A stretch of 64,000 nt of DNA from Bradyrhizobium sp. C9. GTDB lineage: Bacteria > Pseudomonadota > Alphaproteobacteria > Rhizobiales > Xanthobacteraceae. Where the stretch lies: assembly GCF_002532045.1 (NCBI RefSeq), contig NZ_NWTG01000020.1, positions 62,001 through 126,000 of the forward strand, read 5' to 3'. A model generated the notes under the pieces. The model was given only the letters and a program-made list of their open reading frames with translations. It searched no databases and was not told the DNA's origin. How positions within the stretch are numbered: position 1 is the first letter of the stretch; each line of letters opens with the position of its first letter. The translations under genes were made by a program, and so were the position numbers. Shown here piece by piece: positions 34,248 to 42,026 of the stretch.

Positions 34248-34500
34248 TCAATGCGCAGCGACGGCCTGCGGCACGGCATGCCTGGCGCGGTTGTCGAGGC
34301 TGAGCGCGCCGGCGCCGAACGCTGCGATCTGCAGCAGTCCGCCTGCCATCATCACGTTCTTCAGGAAGTGGATCATCTGGTTCTGGTCGGCGAAATTGCT
34401 GTGGAACGCGACCGCGGTTGCGATCGAGAACACCGCTAGTGTCAGCCCCACGGCGCGGGCCTGATAGCCGGCAATCAGCAGCAGGCCGCCCGGATTTAGC
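34248..34500 (-). pseudogene. DoxX-family remnant (C-terminal half only)
   Basis: The minus strand encodes the last two helices of a DoxX membrane protein: LLLIAGYQARAVGLTLAVFS, then DQNQMIHFLKNVMMAGGLLQ and a short tail. Full DoxX proteins have about 130-150 residues and four helices; here homology stops near 34500, an in-frame stop lies about 20 codons further upstream, and no start with a ribosome site is seen. It is best read as a decayed gene. The conserved helices show no internal stop. Confidence 0.7.
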
Positions 34501-34621
34501 TCAAGTCTGGCTGGTCCGCCCTGCGCGCTCGCCGCTCAGCCGCATACGCGACGGTTTTTTCTTGCTTTGCCCGCGTGCACCTCTACGGTGCCGCCCGTCA
34601 CGACGGAGACGGATCTCAACG

Positions 34622-34966
34622 ATGGACGCGGCCATGAACTGCCCGAAATGCAATTCCGAGCATGCCTATCAGGACGCGGCTCTCTGGGTCTGCCCGGAAT
34701 GCGCCTATGAATGGAGCGGCGACGCGATCACGGTAGCCTCGCACGAAGCAGGCGTGCGTGATGCGCACGGCAATCCGCTGGCGGACGGCGACAGCGTCAT
34801 CGTGATCAAGGATCTCAAGGTCAAGGGCTCGTCATCGGTCGTCAAGGGCGGCACCAAGGTCAAGAACATCCGGCTCACTGAGGGGAGCGATGGACACAAC
34901 ATCGCTTGCAAGATCGACGGCATCGGCGCGATGAACCTGAAATCCGAGTTCGTGAAGAAGGCCTAG
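34622..34966 (+). CDS. yjdM: PhnA/YjdM-type zinc-ribbon protein
   Basis: 114 residues from ATG 34622; a second ATG four codons on (MNCPKC) is possible. The N-terminal zinc ribbon CPKCNSEHAYQD..WVCPECAYEW is followed by the PhnA domain (DSVIVIKDLKVKGSSSVVKG, then GHNIACKIDGIGAMNLKSEF). Despite the old name, E. coli YjdM is not needed for phosphonate use and its role is unclear; a separate phosphonoacetate hydrolase also called PhnA is unrelated. Single gene. Confidence 0.93.
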   Translation: MDAAMNCPKCNSEHAYQDAALWVCPECAYEWSGDAITVASHEAGVRDAHGNPLADGDSVIVIKDLKVKGSSSVVKGGTKVKNIRLTEGSDGHNIACKIDGIGAMNLKSEFVKKA

Positions 34967-34983
34967 CGAGCGCAACACCGAGA

Positions 34984-35015
34984 GCGGATCAGCCGACCAT
35001 CCGCCCTACGCTCGC
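34984..35015. repeat. Family A palindrome fragment at a gene end
   Basis: On the minus strand gcgagcgtagggcggatggtcggctgatccgc. Its tagggcggat core encodes the last residues (VGRMVG) and stop of the monooxygenase-like gene. Confidence 0.6.
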
Positions 35016-35300
35016 AATCTCGTTCGCCGACGCCAATATCACATCGCCGTCGAGGATAGGCTTCGCCACATCGAAGAACTTCGCCACGGCCGGTGAATTG
35101 TTGTGCCGGTCCATGGCCGCCTGATCAAGGTATCGCTCGTAGATCGCGAATATGCGGGGATCCGATGCATCTTGCGACACGTAGTAGCCGACAGTAGATG
35201 GTTCGTTGGCCCGGACATGCTCGACAACGTCGAGCAATGCCTGCCGCATCGTCGCTTCGTGTCCCCTCTTCGCCCGGATGAGCGCCGTGATCGCCAACAT
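34989..35300 (-). CDS. ABM-domain protein, putative quinol/antibiotic monooxygenase
   Basis: 103 residues, start ATG 35300 after GGAGAG. A single antibiotic-biosynthesis-monooxygenase (dimeric ferredoxin-like) domain: MLAITALIRAKRGHEATMRQ, EPSTVGYYVSQDASDPRIFA, IYERYLDQAAMDRHNNSPAV. Relatives such as YgiN act on quinols without cofactor; others have no known activity. The C-terminal residues VGRMVG come from a family A palindrome, so the tail is probably not part of the ancestral domain. Confidence 0.85.
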   Translation of the reverse strand: MLAITALIRAKRGHEATMRQALLDVVEHVRANEPSTVGYYVSQDASDPRIFAIYERYLDQAAMDRHNNSPAVAKFFDVAKPILDGDVILASANEIASVGRMVG

Positions 35301-35316
35301 GTGTCTCTCCAAAAAT

Positions 35317-35430
35317 AACGGGTGGATTAGCCGACTACGTCCGTGGCAGCTCAACGAGCGAAGGCGGAAGGCGTCGTCCGCTGCTCTTTCCGGACAATCG
35401 GCGGATTACACTTGCGCGAAACCCGCCCTG
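35317..35430. repeat. Degenerate family A palindrome
   Basis: ggtggattagccgac at the left and ggcggattacacttgcgcgaaacccgccct at the right recall the longer copies at 27580 and 40453, with a diverged middle. It lies between two minus-strand genes. Confidence 0.5.
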
Positions 35431-35439
35431 CGCATTTGC

Positions 35440-36723
35440 TCACACCTTGCTCAACGCCTGCGCGATGTCGGCGACGAGGTCCGATGGATGCTCGATCCCG
35501 ATCGAGAGCCGGATCGTCGTATCGAGCACGCCGATCTTCTTCCTGATGTCGGCCGGCACGCCGGAATGAGTCATCGTCGCCGGCAGGCTCGCGAGCGACT
35601 CGGTGCCGCCGAGGCTCACCGCGAGCTTGAATATCTGCAAGTTGTTGAGGAATTTTTCCGCCGCCTGCTGCCCGCCGACGATATCGAACGAGAAGGTCGA
35701 GCCGGCGCCGCTGCTCTGGCTTGCGAACACACGCCCCGCCGGCGACGCCGCGTCGTGGTGGCCGAGATAATGTACCTGCGCCACCTTGGGATGGTCGCGC
35801 AAATAGTCGGCGACGATGCGCGCATTGCGGTCGGCCTTCTCCATGCGCAGGCTGAGCGTTTCCAGCGAGCGGCTGATCATCCAGCAGGAATGCGGATCGA
35901 GCTGGGTGCCGATCGCGCCGCGCAGCGCCTTGACGTCCTTCATCAGCTTCTTCGAGCCGAGCGCCGCGCCCGCGATCAGGTCGGAGTGGCCGCCGACATA
36001 TTTGGTCAGCGAATACAGCGAGAGGTCGGCGCCGTGCTCGATCGGCCGCTGAAACACCGGCCCGAGCAGCGTGTTGTCGCAGGCGATGATCGGGGTAAAG
36101 CCCTGCGCCTTGCCGATCGCGTCAGCGACGCGTCTTGTGAGCGCGATGTCGACCTGGCCGTTGGTCGGATTGGCCGGCGTCTCGATGAAGATCATCGCGA
36201 CGCGGCCCTTCTTCATGGCCTCGTCGGCAGCGGCGCGGACCACATGCTCGTCGAGGCCGTCGGCGAAGCCCACCGCGCTAATCGAGAACCCCGCCAGCGT
36301 CCTGGTGAACAGCGTCTCCGTGCCGCCATAGAGCGGCTGCGAATGCAGGATGACGTCGCCGGGCCGCGCGAAGGCCAGCACGGTGGTCGAGATCGCCGAC
36401 ATGCCGGAGGAGAACAGCGCGCAGCTCTCGGTGCGCTCATAGATCGCAAGCCGGTCCTCGACAATCTCGCTGTTCGGATGATTGAAGCGCGAATAGACCA
36501 GCCCCGCTCCCATGCCTTCCGGAGGCTCGCGCCGGCCCGCGACGAAATCGAAAAAGTCCTTGCCGTCCTCGGCAGTCCTGAACACGAAGGTCGAGGTCAG
36601 GAAGACCGGCGGCTTGACGGCGCCCTCCGACAGCTGCGGATCGTAGCCGTAGTTGAGCATCTGGGTTTCCGGATGCAGCAGGTGGTTGCCGATGTGGGTT
36701 CTGGACGGAAACGGTTTGACCAC
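35440..36723 (-). CDS. Cys/Met-metabolism PLP enzyme (cystathionine gamma-synthase family)
   Basis: 427 residues; GTG start at 36723 with AAGGAG seven bases upstream. A fold-type-I PLP enzyme: YSRFNHPN, SSGMSAISTTVLAF, IETPANPTNG and the Schiff-base Lys241 in SLTKYVGGHSD, then the GGTESLASLPATMTHSG block typical of this family. Candidates are O-succinylhomoserine sulfhydrylase, cystathionine gamma-synthase or methionine gamma-lyase; sequence alone does not decide. An insertion near residues 55-72 (DFVAGRREPPEGMG) distinguishes it from E. coli MetB. Single gene. Confidence 0.9.
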   Translation of the reverse strand: MVKPFPSRTHIGNHLLHPETQMLNYGYDPQLSEGAVKPPVFLTSTFVFRTAEDGKDFFDFVAGRREPPEGMGAGLVYSRFNHPNSEIVEDRLAIYERTESCALFSSGMSAISTTVLAFARPGDVILHSQPLYGGTETLFTRTLAGFSISAVGFADGLDEHVVRAAADEAMKKGRVAMIFIETPANPTNGQVDIALTRRVADAIGKAQGFTPIIACDNTLLGPVFQRPIEHGADLSLYSLTKYVGGHSDLIAGAALGSKKLMKDVKALRGAIGTQLDPHSCWMISRSLETLSLRMEKADRNARIVADYLRDHPKVAQVHYLGHHDAASPAGRVFASQSSGAGSTFSFDIVGGQQAAEKFLNNLQIFKLAVSLGGTESLASLPATMTHSGVPADIRKKIGVLDTTIRLSIGIEHPSDLVADIAQALSKV

Positions 36724-36974
36724 GGCCAGTCTCCTTATCTCGAGGGATCACCGCGTGGGCTGATCCATAAGAATCTGCCGTAAGCATACTCCACCTTTGT
36801 GCCATTCCGCCAAAACACTGCATCGAACACTCTGGATAACGAACGGCCGGCGTGCACCCTGCGCCGCCGGCCGTCCGAAAACCGCAGCTCGCATCGTGCG
36901 TGCGTGATGTCACCCAGCTGACGACATCAGGACCGATCGCCGACGCGGCTGCTCACGCTGCGGTGAATACGCCG

Positions 36975-37235
36975 CTACCAGCCGCGGTCCACATTGCGCA
37001 CCTCGCCGGTGCGCGCGTCGACATCGACCTGCATCCAGCGGCCGAGCCGGTCGCGGCCCTCGACTTCCCACTCGTCGCCGAGGAACTGGGTGTTGGACAC
37101 CGTGACGACGCCGATACTTGTCGCGACGTCGAGGGCTGCCTCCATCGAGATCTGGCTGCCGGAATCATAGGCCATCGCCGGCGTCGCTGCGCCGATCGCC
37201 AACGCCGCAATGGCCGGAATAATCAAGCTTCGCAT
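36975..37235 (-). CDS. Secreted PepSY-domain protein
   Basis: 86 residues; ATG 37235 with GAGGAG upstream. A signal peptide (MRSLIIPAIAALAIGAATPAMA) is followed by one PepSY domain (ISMEAALDVATSIGV, then WEVEGRDRLGRWMQVDVDAR and TGEVRNVD). PepSY proteins are thought to modulate proteases or bind envelope parts. A GGAAC-N17-CGTT site 39 bases upstream places it in the general stress regulon (inference). Confidence 0.88.
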   Translation of the reverse strand: MRSLIIPAIAALAIGAATPAMAYDSGSQISMEAALDVATSIGVVTVSNTQFLGDEWEVEGRDRLGRWMQVDVDARTGEVRNVDRGW

Positions 37236-37273
37236 CAGTCACTCCTCATGGAACGGGATGTCATGCCGTATAA

Positions 37274-37299
37274 AACGAGCGGCGCACCCGATCAGTTCC
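37274..37299 (-). promoter_or_regulatory. EcfG (general stress sigma) promoter
   Basis: On the minus strand GGAAC, 17 bases, CGTT; exact match to the alphaproteobacterial EcfG consensus. It ends 38 bases before the PepSY start codon. Confidence 0.75.
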
Positions 37300-37365
37300 A
37301 GGAACAGCGGCCACGGAGCAGCGCGGAACTTCAGCAGTTAAGGCAATTTGGTGGCAGTTCTGGTT

Positions 37366-38103
37366 TCACCGACGCGCGCCGCGCGGCTTGCGCATTGCCT
37401 TCTTCCACATCCGGAATCCGCCCTCGAAGGCATTGGCGTTGTCGCCGAACCTCACTTTCGCTGGCGGGTTGTCGACCTTGTCGGCATTGCCGCCGCCGAG
37501 CACGATGTAGTCGGGCTCCAACGCCGCCGACAGCCGCGCGATGATGTCATCGACGCTTCTGCGCCATTTCTTCCGGCCGCGCCGTTCGAGGCCGGCAGCG
37601 CCGACATAGTCCTCGAACGTCCCATCCTTACGGTAGGGCAAGTGACCGAGCTCCATCGGCTCGTAAACGCCCTCCACGATCATCGCCGAGCCGAGCCCGG
37701 TGCCGAGACCGAGAAACAGCATCCGCCCGCCCTGATAGCTGCCGATCGCCTGCATCAGCGCATCGTTGACGACCTTCACCGGCCGGCCGAACGCGCTGTG
37801 AAAATCGAAGCCGGCCCAGCCGCGGCCAAGATTATGCGGCTCGGCCAGCGGACGGTTGTGAACCACGGGTCCGGGATAGCCGATCGAGATCACGTCATAG
37901 GACCAGTCCCTGGTCAGCGCCTTGACCTGCCGCACCATCTCGGTGGCGGACAGCGCTGGACCTGACTCGAATTCGCGCTTGATGCGCTCCCCGTCGGTCA
38001 TGACCTTCACATGCGTGCCGCCGATGTCGATCGCCAGCACCGTCCGTCGCGACGCGGGCTTTGCCGTCTTCCTGCTTGTCTTCTTAGCTGTCTTCCTGGC
38101 CAT
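37366..38103 (-). CDS. ppgK: Polyphosphate glucokinase / ROK-family kinase
   Basis: 245 residues, start ATG 38103. A Lys/Arg/Thr-rich N-terminus of 20 residues is followed by the ROK ATPase core: AIDIGGTHVK at about 24-33, GYPGPVVHN, catalytic Asp in VVNDALMQAIGSY and the second phosphate loop LFLGLGTGLGSAMI. The ELGHLPY segment is typical of PPGK, which phosphorylates glucose with polyphosphate or ATP. A longer frame upstream (to 38232) runs into a repeat and is not used. Single gene. Confidence 0.88.
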   Translation of the reverse strand: MARKTAKKTSRKTAKPASRRTVLAIDIGGTHVKVMTDGERIKREFESGPALSATEMVRQVKALTRDWSYDVISIGYPGPVVHNRPLAEPHNLGRGWAGFDFHSAFGRPVKVVNDALMQAIGSYQGGRMLFLGLGTGLGSAMIVEGVYEPMELGHLPYRKDGTFEDYVGAAGLERRGRKKWRRSVDDIIARLSAALEPDYIVLGGGNADKVDNPPAKVRFGDNANAFEGGFRMWKKAMRKPRGARR

Positions 38104-38176
38104 CGGCGCGGTCTCTCTTGTGCGCACCGAGTGGAGCAGAGAAACACATCGCGCGCCACAGCTCCGTTCTGCATCT

Positions 38177-38241
38177 GACTCCAATTTGTTCGCGAAGAAC
38201 GAATCGGAATCGGTAAAATCAGCGCGACTCAAGCATTAACA
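38177..38241 (+). repeat. gactccaatttgttcgc-family repeat (family C, copy 1)
   Basis: gactccaatttgttcgcgaagaacgaatcggaatcg then aaaatcagcgcg and ttaacaggacg. The first part folds as a hairpin (gaatcg/ggaatcg-type imperfect arms around ttcgc). The same orientation as copies 2 and 3. Confidence 0.85.
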
Positions 38242-38395
38242 GGACGTATGCATCCGACGCATCTGAGGAGCCGATGTTGTACCGGGACGGGATAATCGCT
38301 CCCGGCGCGGAATATCTCGGCGCATTTCGCGTGCATTGCGTTCGATTGCTTCAGCAATCAGGCGACGACTCGCATCACAATCACGTTCCCCATTC

Positions 38396-38466
38396 GACTC
38401 CAGTTTGTTCGCGGGGAACGAATCGGAATCGAAAAATCAGCGCGAAGCGTTTCTTAACAAGACGTT
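38396..38466 (+). repeat. Family C repeat, copy 2
   Basis: gactccagtttgttcgcggggaacgaatcggaatcg, aaatcagcgcg, ttaacaagacgtttgcg. It lies just downstream of the LysR gene (30 bases past its stop on the minus strand). Confidence 0.85.
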
Positions 38467-38496
38467 TGCGCGAGGCTTGCGGTCACACGAAGACTG

Positions 38497-39426
38497 TCAT
38501 CGCCCGTGCTTTGCGCGGCGCCGTTTGCTGCCCCGCCCTGCGCGCCGCCAATCTTCGAGATGAAGCCAAAGTGCTTCCGCGACCGGTCCGTGCGCATGCT
38601 GCCGATGGCGGATTGCCGCCAGATGTTCCTCGCGGCCAGGAAAATTCGGTCCCGCGATGCTGATCAGTCGGCCATCCCTGAGCTCATCCTCGATCAGCCA
38701 CGCCGGCAGATGGCCCCACGCCAGACGATGCAGGATCAGCTCCTTCTTCATCATCTGATCCGGCACGGTACAGCGATGGGCGCCGTCGATCAGGAAGAAG
38801 CTTTCCGACGACGATCGCCGCGCCGTGTCACGGATCACGCACTGCGTGAAGGGGCGCATCTGCTCCGGCGTGACCCGCTTGGTCCACGCGAACGGCAGAA
38901 AGCCGGGAGCGACAACCGGCACCATGGCCGTGGTTGAGAGCTCGATCTGCTCGAAGCGCGGATCGGACCGGTCCGCGCGATGAAACACGAGGTCGGCGTC
39001 ACCATCGATCAAGCGCTCGAGCGGTCCCGCAACGGCCTCATATTCCAGATGCAGGCGCGTGTTGGGATATCTGGCAAAGAACCCCGAGAGCATTTGCAGG
39101 ATGGGCGGACGTGGACAGAGGTCGCCGATGACGACACGCAGCACAACCTCTTCCCCGCTGACAAGCTGGTCCGCATAGGTTTGCAGCAGATCGAGCTCGC
39201 GCAGCGTCAGCCGCGTGCGCTCGTGAAACGTCTGCCCTGCATCCGTCAGCCCGACGCGGTATCCGCTGCGATCGAGCAGGGTGAGGCCGAGCTGCTGCTC
39301 GAGGCGAGCGACCGCCGCGAACACCGACGGGTGCGAGCGGTTCAGGTCGGCGCCGGCAGCCTGGAAGCTGCCCTTGGTCGCGACCGCGTCGAAGCAGCGC
39401 AGGTCGTGGAGCTTGATCCGATCCAT
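38497..39426 (-). CDS. LysR-family transcriptional regulator
   Basis: 309 residues. The N-terminal winged helix is LHDLRCFDAVATKGSFQAAG, LNRSHPSVFAAVARLEQQLG, LTLLDRSGYRVGLTDAG; the C-terminal inducer domain is of the LysR/PBP type. It ends with a basic tail GSKRRRAKHGR. It is divergent, across 115 bases, from a lactonase-like hydrolase, so that gene is the likely target. The effector is unknown; if the neighbour is truly PcaD-like, an aromatic ring-cleavage product is a candidate. Confidence 0.93.
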   Translation of the reverse strand: MDRIKLHDLRCFDAVATKGSFQAAGADLNRSHPSVFAAVARLEQQLGLTLLDRSGYRVGLTDAGQTFHERTRLTLRELDLLQTYADQLVSGEEVVLRVVIGDLCPRPPILQMLSGFFARYPNTRLHLEYEAVAGPLERLIDGDADLVFHRADRSDPRFEQIELSTTAMVPVVAPGFLPFAWTKRVTPEQMRPFTQCVIRDTARRSSSESFFLIDGAHRCTVPDQMMKKELILHRLAWGHLPAWLIEDELRDGRLISIAGPNFPGREEHLAAIRHRQHAHGPVAEALWLHLEDWRRAGRGSKRRRAKHGR

Positions 39427-39444
39427 TGTCCAGAAATCCTACAG

Positions 39445-39458
39445 AGATTGATCGATCT
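39445..39458. promoter_or_regulatory. Candidate LysR binding site
   Basis: agattgatcgatct is an imperfect 14-base inverted repeat with a gatcgatc core, 19 bases from the LysR start and 84 from the lactonase start. Assigned by symmetry and position only. Confidence 0.3.
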
Positions 39459-39541
39459 TAGTAATTTTCCCTGCCGAGCGCGAGCCCTAGCCTGGGGCGA
39501 CGCGAAGCCGTGGGCTTCCAGCAGCAGAAGGAATTGACGAA

Positions 39542-40342
39542 ATGGGCGGCGACCAACACTTCACCACACGGGACGGCTGCCGGATTGCGTACCGGATCGA
39601 CGGTCCCGACGATCGGCCGGTGCTCGTGCTGTCGAACTCGATCGCCACCAGCCTGCACATGTGGGACCGCTCAGTGCCAGCTCTCAGTCGGTCCTTTCGC
39701 CTGCTCCGCTACGACACCCGCGGTCACGGCGGTTCAGACGCGCCTGCGGGCGCGTATTCGATGGACCGGCTTGGCCGCGATGTGGTCGAACTGCTCGACG
39801 CCCTCGCGATCGATCGCGCACATTTCCTCGGCCTGTCGCTCGGCGGATTCATCGGGCAATGGCTCGGCATCTTCGCGCCTGAGCGCATCGATCGCCTGAT
39901 CCTCTCGAACACCGCGTCCTATCTGGCCTCGGAGCTGCCGTTCGACGACCAGATCCGCGCCGTGCTGGCTGTCAGCGACATGGACGGAATCGCCGATACC
40001 TTCATGCGCAACTGGTTTCCCGCAACGATGCTGGCTGCGCCGGACCAGATTGTCGACGAATTCCGCAACATGGTGCACACCACCCCGCCGCGCGGCCTCG
40101 CCGGCTGTTACGCCGCCCTGCGCGATGTCGATCTTCGTCGCATCATCTCGCTGATCGCAGCGCCGACCTTGGTCATCGGAGGCGAGAGCGACACCGTCAC
40201 GCGGGCCAGTCACAGCGAAGAGATCGCAGCGACCATCACCAATGCAAAGCTCGTTCTGCTGCCCGGCGTTCACATTCTCAATGTCGAACAGGCGGACCGA
40301 TTCAACGATGAAGTCGCGAGCTTCCTGCAGGGCGCACCCTAA
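39542..40342 (+). CDS. Alpha/beta-hydrolase, 3-oxoadipate enol-lactonase (PcaD)-like
   Basis: 266 residues, ATG 39542 after AAGGAA. The start of the fold, LVLSNSIATSLHMWD, matches the PcaD oxyanion strip; the nucleophile Ser99 is in GLSLGGFIG, Asp217 in GGESDTVT, His244 in PGVHILNVE. PcaD hydrolyses 3-oxoadipate enol-lactone in the beta-ketoadipate pathway. No other pca gene is present in the window, so the exact substrate may differ. Divergent from the LysR regulator; a family C repeat follows the stop by 13 bases. Confidence 0.87.
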   Translation: MGGDQHFTTRDGCRIAYRIDGPDDRPVLVLSNSIATSLHMWDRSVPALSRSFRLLRYDTRGHGGSDAPAGAYSMDRLGRDVVELLDALAIDRAHFLGLSLGGFIGQWLGIFAPERIDRLILSNTASYLASELPFDDQIRAVLAVSDMDGIADTFMRNWFPATMLAAPDQIVDEFRNMVHTTPPRGLAGCYAALRDVDLRRIISLIAAPTLVIGGESDTVTRASHSEEIAATITNAKLVLLPGVHILNVEQADRFNDEVASFLQGAP

Positions 40343-40355
40343 CCGTTCTCGATAC

Positions 40356-40431
40356 GACTCCATTTTGTTCGCAAAGAACGAATCGGAATCGAACAAATCA
40401 GCGCGGCGCAAATCTTAACAACAGGTTTGCG
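40356..40431 (+). repeat. Family C repeat, copy 3
   Basis: gactccattttgttcgcaaagaacgaatcggaatcg, aaatcagcgcg, ttaacaacaggtttgcg. Same orientation as copies 1 and 2. With copy 2 it brackets the LysR/lactonase pair. Confidence 0.85.
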
Positions 40432-40452
40432 ATCTCCACACCAATCGAATTT

Positions 40453-40530
40453 GTAGGGCGGATTGGCGCAAGCGTAATCCGCCGTCCACAAAACGAAGAT
40501 GGCGGGTTACGCTTCGCTAACCCGCCCTAC
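40453..40530. repeat. Family A palindrome overlapping the PaiB gene end
   Basis: gtagggcggattggcgcaagcgtaatccgcc and ggcgggttacgcttcgctaacccgccctac. Its right arm encodes the last residues (VGRVSEA) and the stop of the PaiB-like gene. Confidence 0.9.
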
Positions 40531-41172
40531 GCGATCACCCTCATACGCAAGCCCAGGTCGCAGTGCGCGCATCTTCTCCGCAAGCCTGTGGCTTGAGGTG
40601 TCCTCCGCATGTGCGAGCCGGTTGACGAGCGCAACATAATCCGCATCGCTCTTGTGCTGGTTGAGCTTGGACTGGCCCTCGATCTCGTCGACGACGAGAT
40701 CGATCACCCTGATCCCCGCCAGCATCGCCTCGCGCTTGCCGGGCTCCATCTGCGTGAGGTCCCAGGGTTGCTTCGACAACCGCGCCTCAGAAGCCGCGAG
40801 CAGCGCGTCGCCGTGGCCGCGGTTCTCGCCGTGATCGCGCAAATGCGCGACGCCGGACAAATGCACCGCCTCGTAGAGCCAGGTGGAGACGTTATCGCGC
40901 GAGACGTACCAGTCGTTCGAGATGTAGGCGTCGTCGCCGGAGACGATCAGCAGGAAACGCCTGACGCCGTCGGCAAGCTCGACCAGCGGATTCTTCGCGG
41001 TGAGATGGATCTGCACGATCACGCGACCGTCGCGCCGCTCGATCACGAACGGCACATGGGACGCCCGCGGGCTGCGCGCATCGGCGGCGACGATGGCGCC
41101 GAAGCCGCGCGCCGCCGCAAAGTCCAGCGCGCGGTCGTCCTCGATGCGGAATTGGGGACGGAGGATGTGCAT
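40507..41172 (-). CDS. FMN-binding negative transcriptional regulator, PaiB-like
   Basis: 221 residues of the PaiB family (split-barrel FMN-binding fold): MHILRPQFRIEDDRALDFAA, FIERRDGRVIVQIHLTAKNP-type core, NDWYVSRDNVSTWLYEAVHL, and EPGKREAMLAGIRVIDLVVD. Bacillus PaiB represses protease and sporulation genes; in proteobacteria the role is not established and many act only as flavin-binding proteins. The C-terminal residues VGRVSEA are supplied by a family A palindrome. Confidence 0.9.
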   Translation of the reverse strand: MHILRPQFRIEDDRALDFAAARGFGAIVAADARSPRASHVPFVIERRDGRVIVQIHLTAKNPLVELADGVRRFLLIVSGDDAYISNDWYVSRDNVSTWLYEAVHLSGVAHLRDHGENRGHGDALLAASEARLSKQPWDLTQMEPGKREAMLAGIRVIDLVVDEIEGQSKLNQHKSDADYVALVNRLAHAEDTSSHRLAEKMRALRPGLAYEGDRVGRVSEA

Positions 41173-41257
41173 GGCGGCGGCGCTCGCGGCTGGAGGGAGA
41201 CGACCCAGCGAAGCTAGCGCAACTTTTGCCGGAGATCACCGCCATGCACCGTCCGGC

Positions 41258-41500
41258 TCAGCAGATCATGGCATTGTCGCCATGATCGCAGACGCCGCCG
41301 GGCTGATCCCGGGGCAGCGTTTCGAACTCCCCGTAGCGCGGCACGACCATGCGTGGCGGCCCGCCGCCCCAGCGGCCGGCGGCCGCGGCATGTCCCTTCA
41401 CCAACGCGGATGGGCCGGACGGGACTTCGCGCGCCATGGCCGATGTCGTCAGCACGGTCAGGGCGAGCAAACCCGCCGCGACGTGTTTGATCGTGATCAT
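41258..41500 (-). CDS. Small exported protein, unknown
   Basis: 80 residues; ATG 41500 with AGGAGA upstream. A signal peptide (MITIKHVAAGLLALTVLTTSAMA) precedes a short mature part rich in Gly, Pro and Arg (GRWGGGPPRMVVPRYGEFET) ending with two Cys near the C-terminus (VCDHGDNAMIC) that could pair. No family recognised. Confidence 0.7.
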   Translation of the reverse strand: MITIKHVAAGLLALTVLTTSAMAREVPSGPSALVKGHAAAAGRWGGGPPRMVVPRYGEFETLPRDQPGGVCDHGDNAMIC

Positions 41501-41842
41501 CGAGCGTCTCCTGCTGGATTCAACAGGATGGGGCCATCTCGCCGGCCTGCTGAAGCGCTTTCGCTGAAACCATGACGAGCGGCGCGGCCCGATTATTCCG
41601 CGACGACGCAGCGAATTTGCCTGTCCGGCGGCTTGGTTCGACACATTCGATTGATCGGAGCGTGACCGCCGGGACCGAGGGCCCGAGCGGCCGCAGCTCC
41701 GCTGTCGTCCCGGCGAATGGAGATAGATGCGCACTCCAACTCCATCACCGTCATAGCCTCGATATCCCAATCCACCGTTGAACTCGCGCCAACTCGCGGG
41801 TTACGCTGTCACTGATCGCGCCCTCTCGCTGGAAGGACCTCC

Positions 41843-42016
41843 ATGAACGGCAATCGATATTATGGCGTCCGCGTCGAGGGCGCGAAATACGGCGTGGGGT
41901 TCGGCTCGGCGCTGGCGATTGCGATCTCCTACACCAAGAACCATTCGATCCTGTGGGCGATCATCCACGGTATCCTGGGCTGGCTCTACGTGATCTACGC
42001 CGCGCTGTTCGGGTGA
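41843..42016 (+). CDS. Small membrane protein, unknown
   Basis: 57 residues; ATG 41843 after GGAAGGACC. A short polar start (MNGNRYYGVRVEGAKYG) leads into a hydrophobic hairpin of two helices (VGFGSALAIAISYT, then SILWAIIHGILGWLYVIYAA). Not in a recognised family. It ends 10 bases before pdxY and may be co-transcribed with it. Confidence 0.65.
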   Translation: MNGNRYYGVRVEGAKYGVGFGSALAIAISYTKNHSILWAIIHGILGWLYVIYAALFG

Positions 42017-42026
42017 TGCGCACGAC

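Larger units (their letters stand above)
38104..38496. other. 393-base region holding two repeat copies and no gene
   Basis: Between ppgK and the LysR gene. Apart from the two copies of family C (38177, 38396) it contains no protein-like frame; a cgacgcatctgagg... segment between the copies is unique. Confidence 0.6.

Noticed and set aside
35206..36783. 525-residue plus-strand frame
   Set aside because: Antisense of the cystathionine gamma-synthase-family gene, which has the PLP lysine and a good ribosome site.
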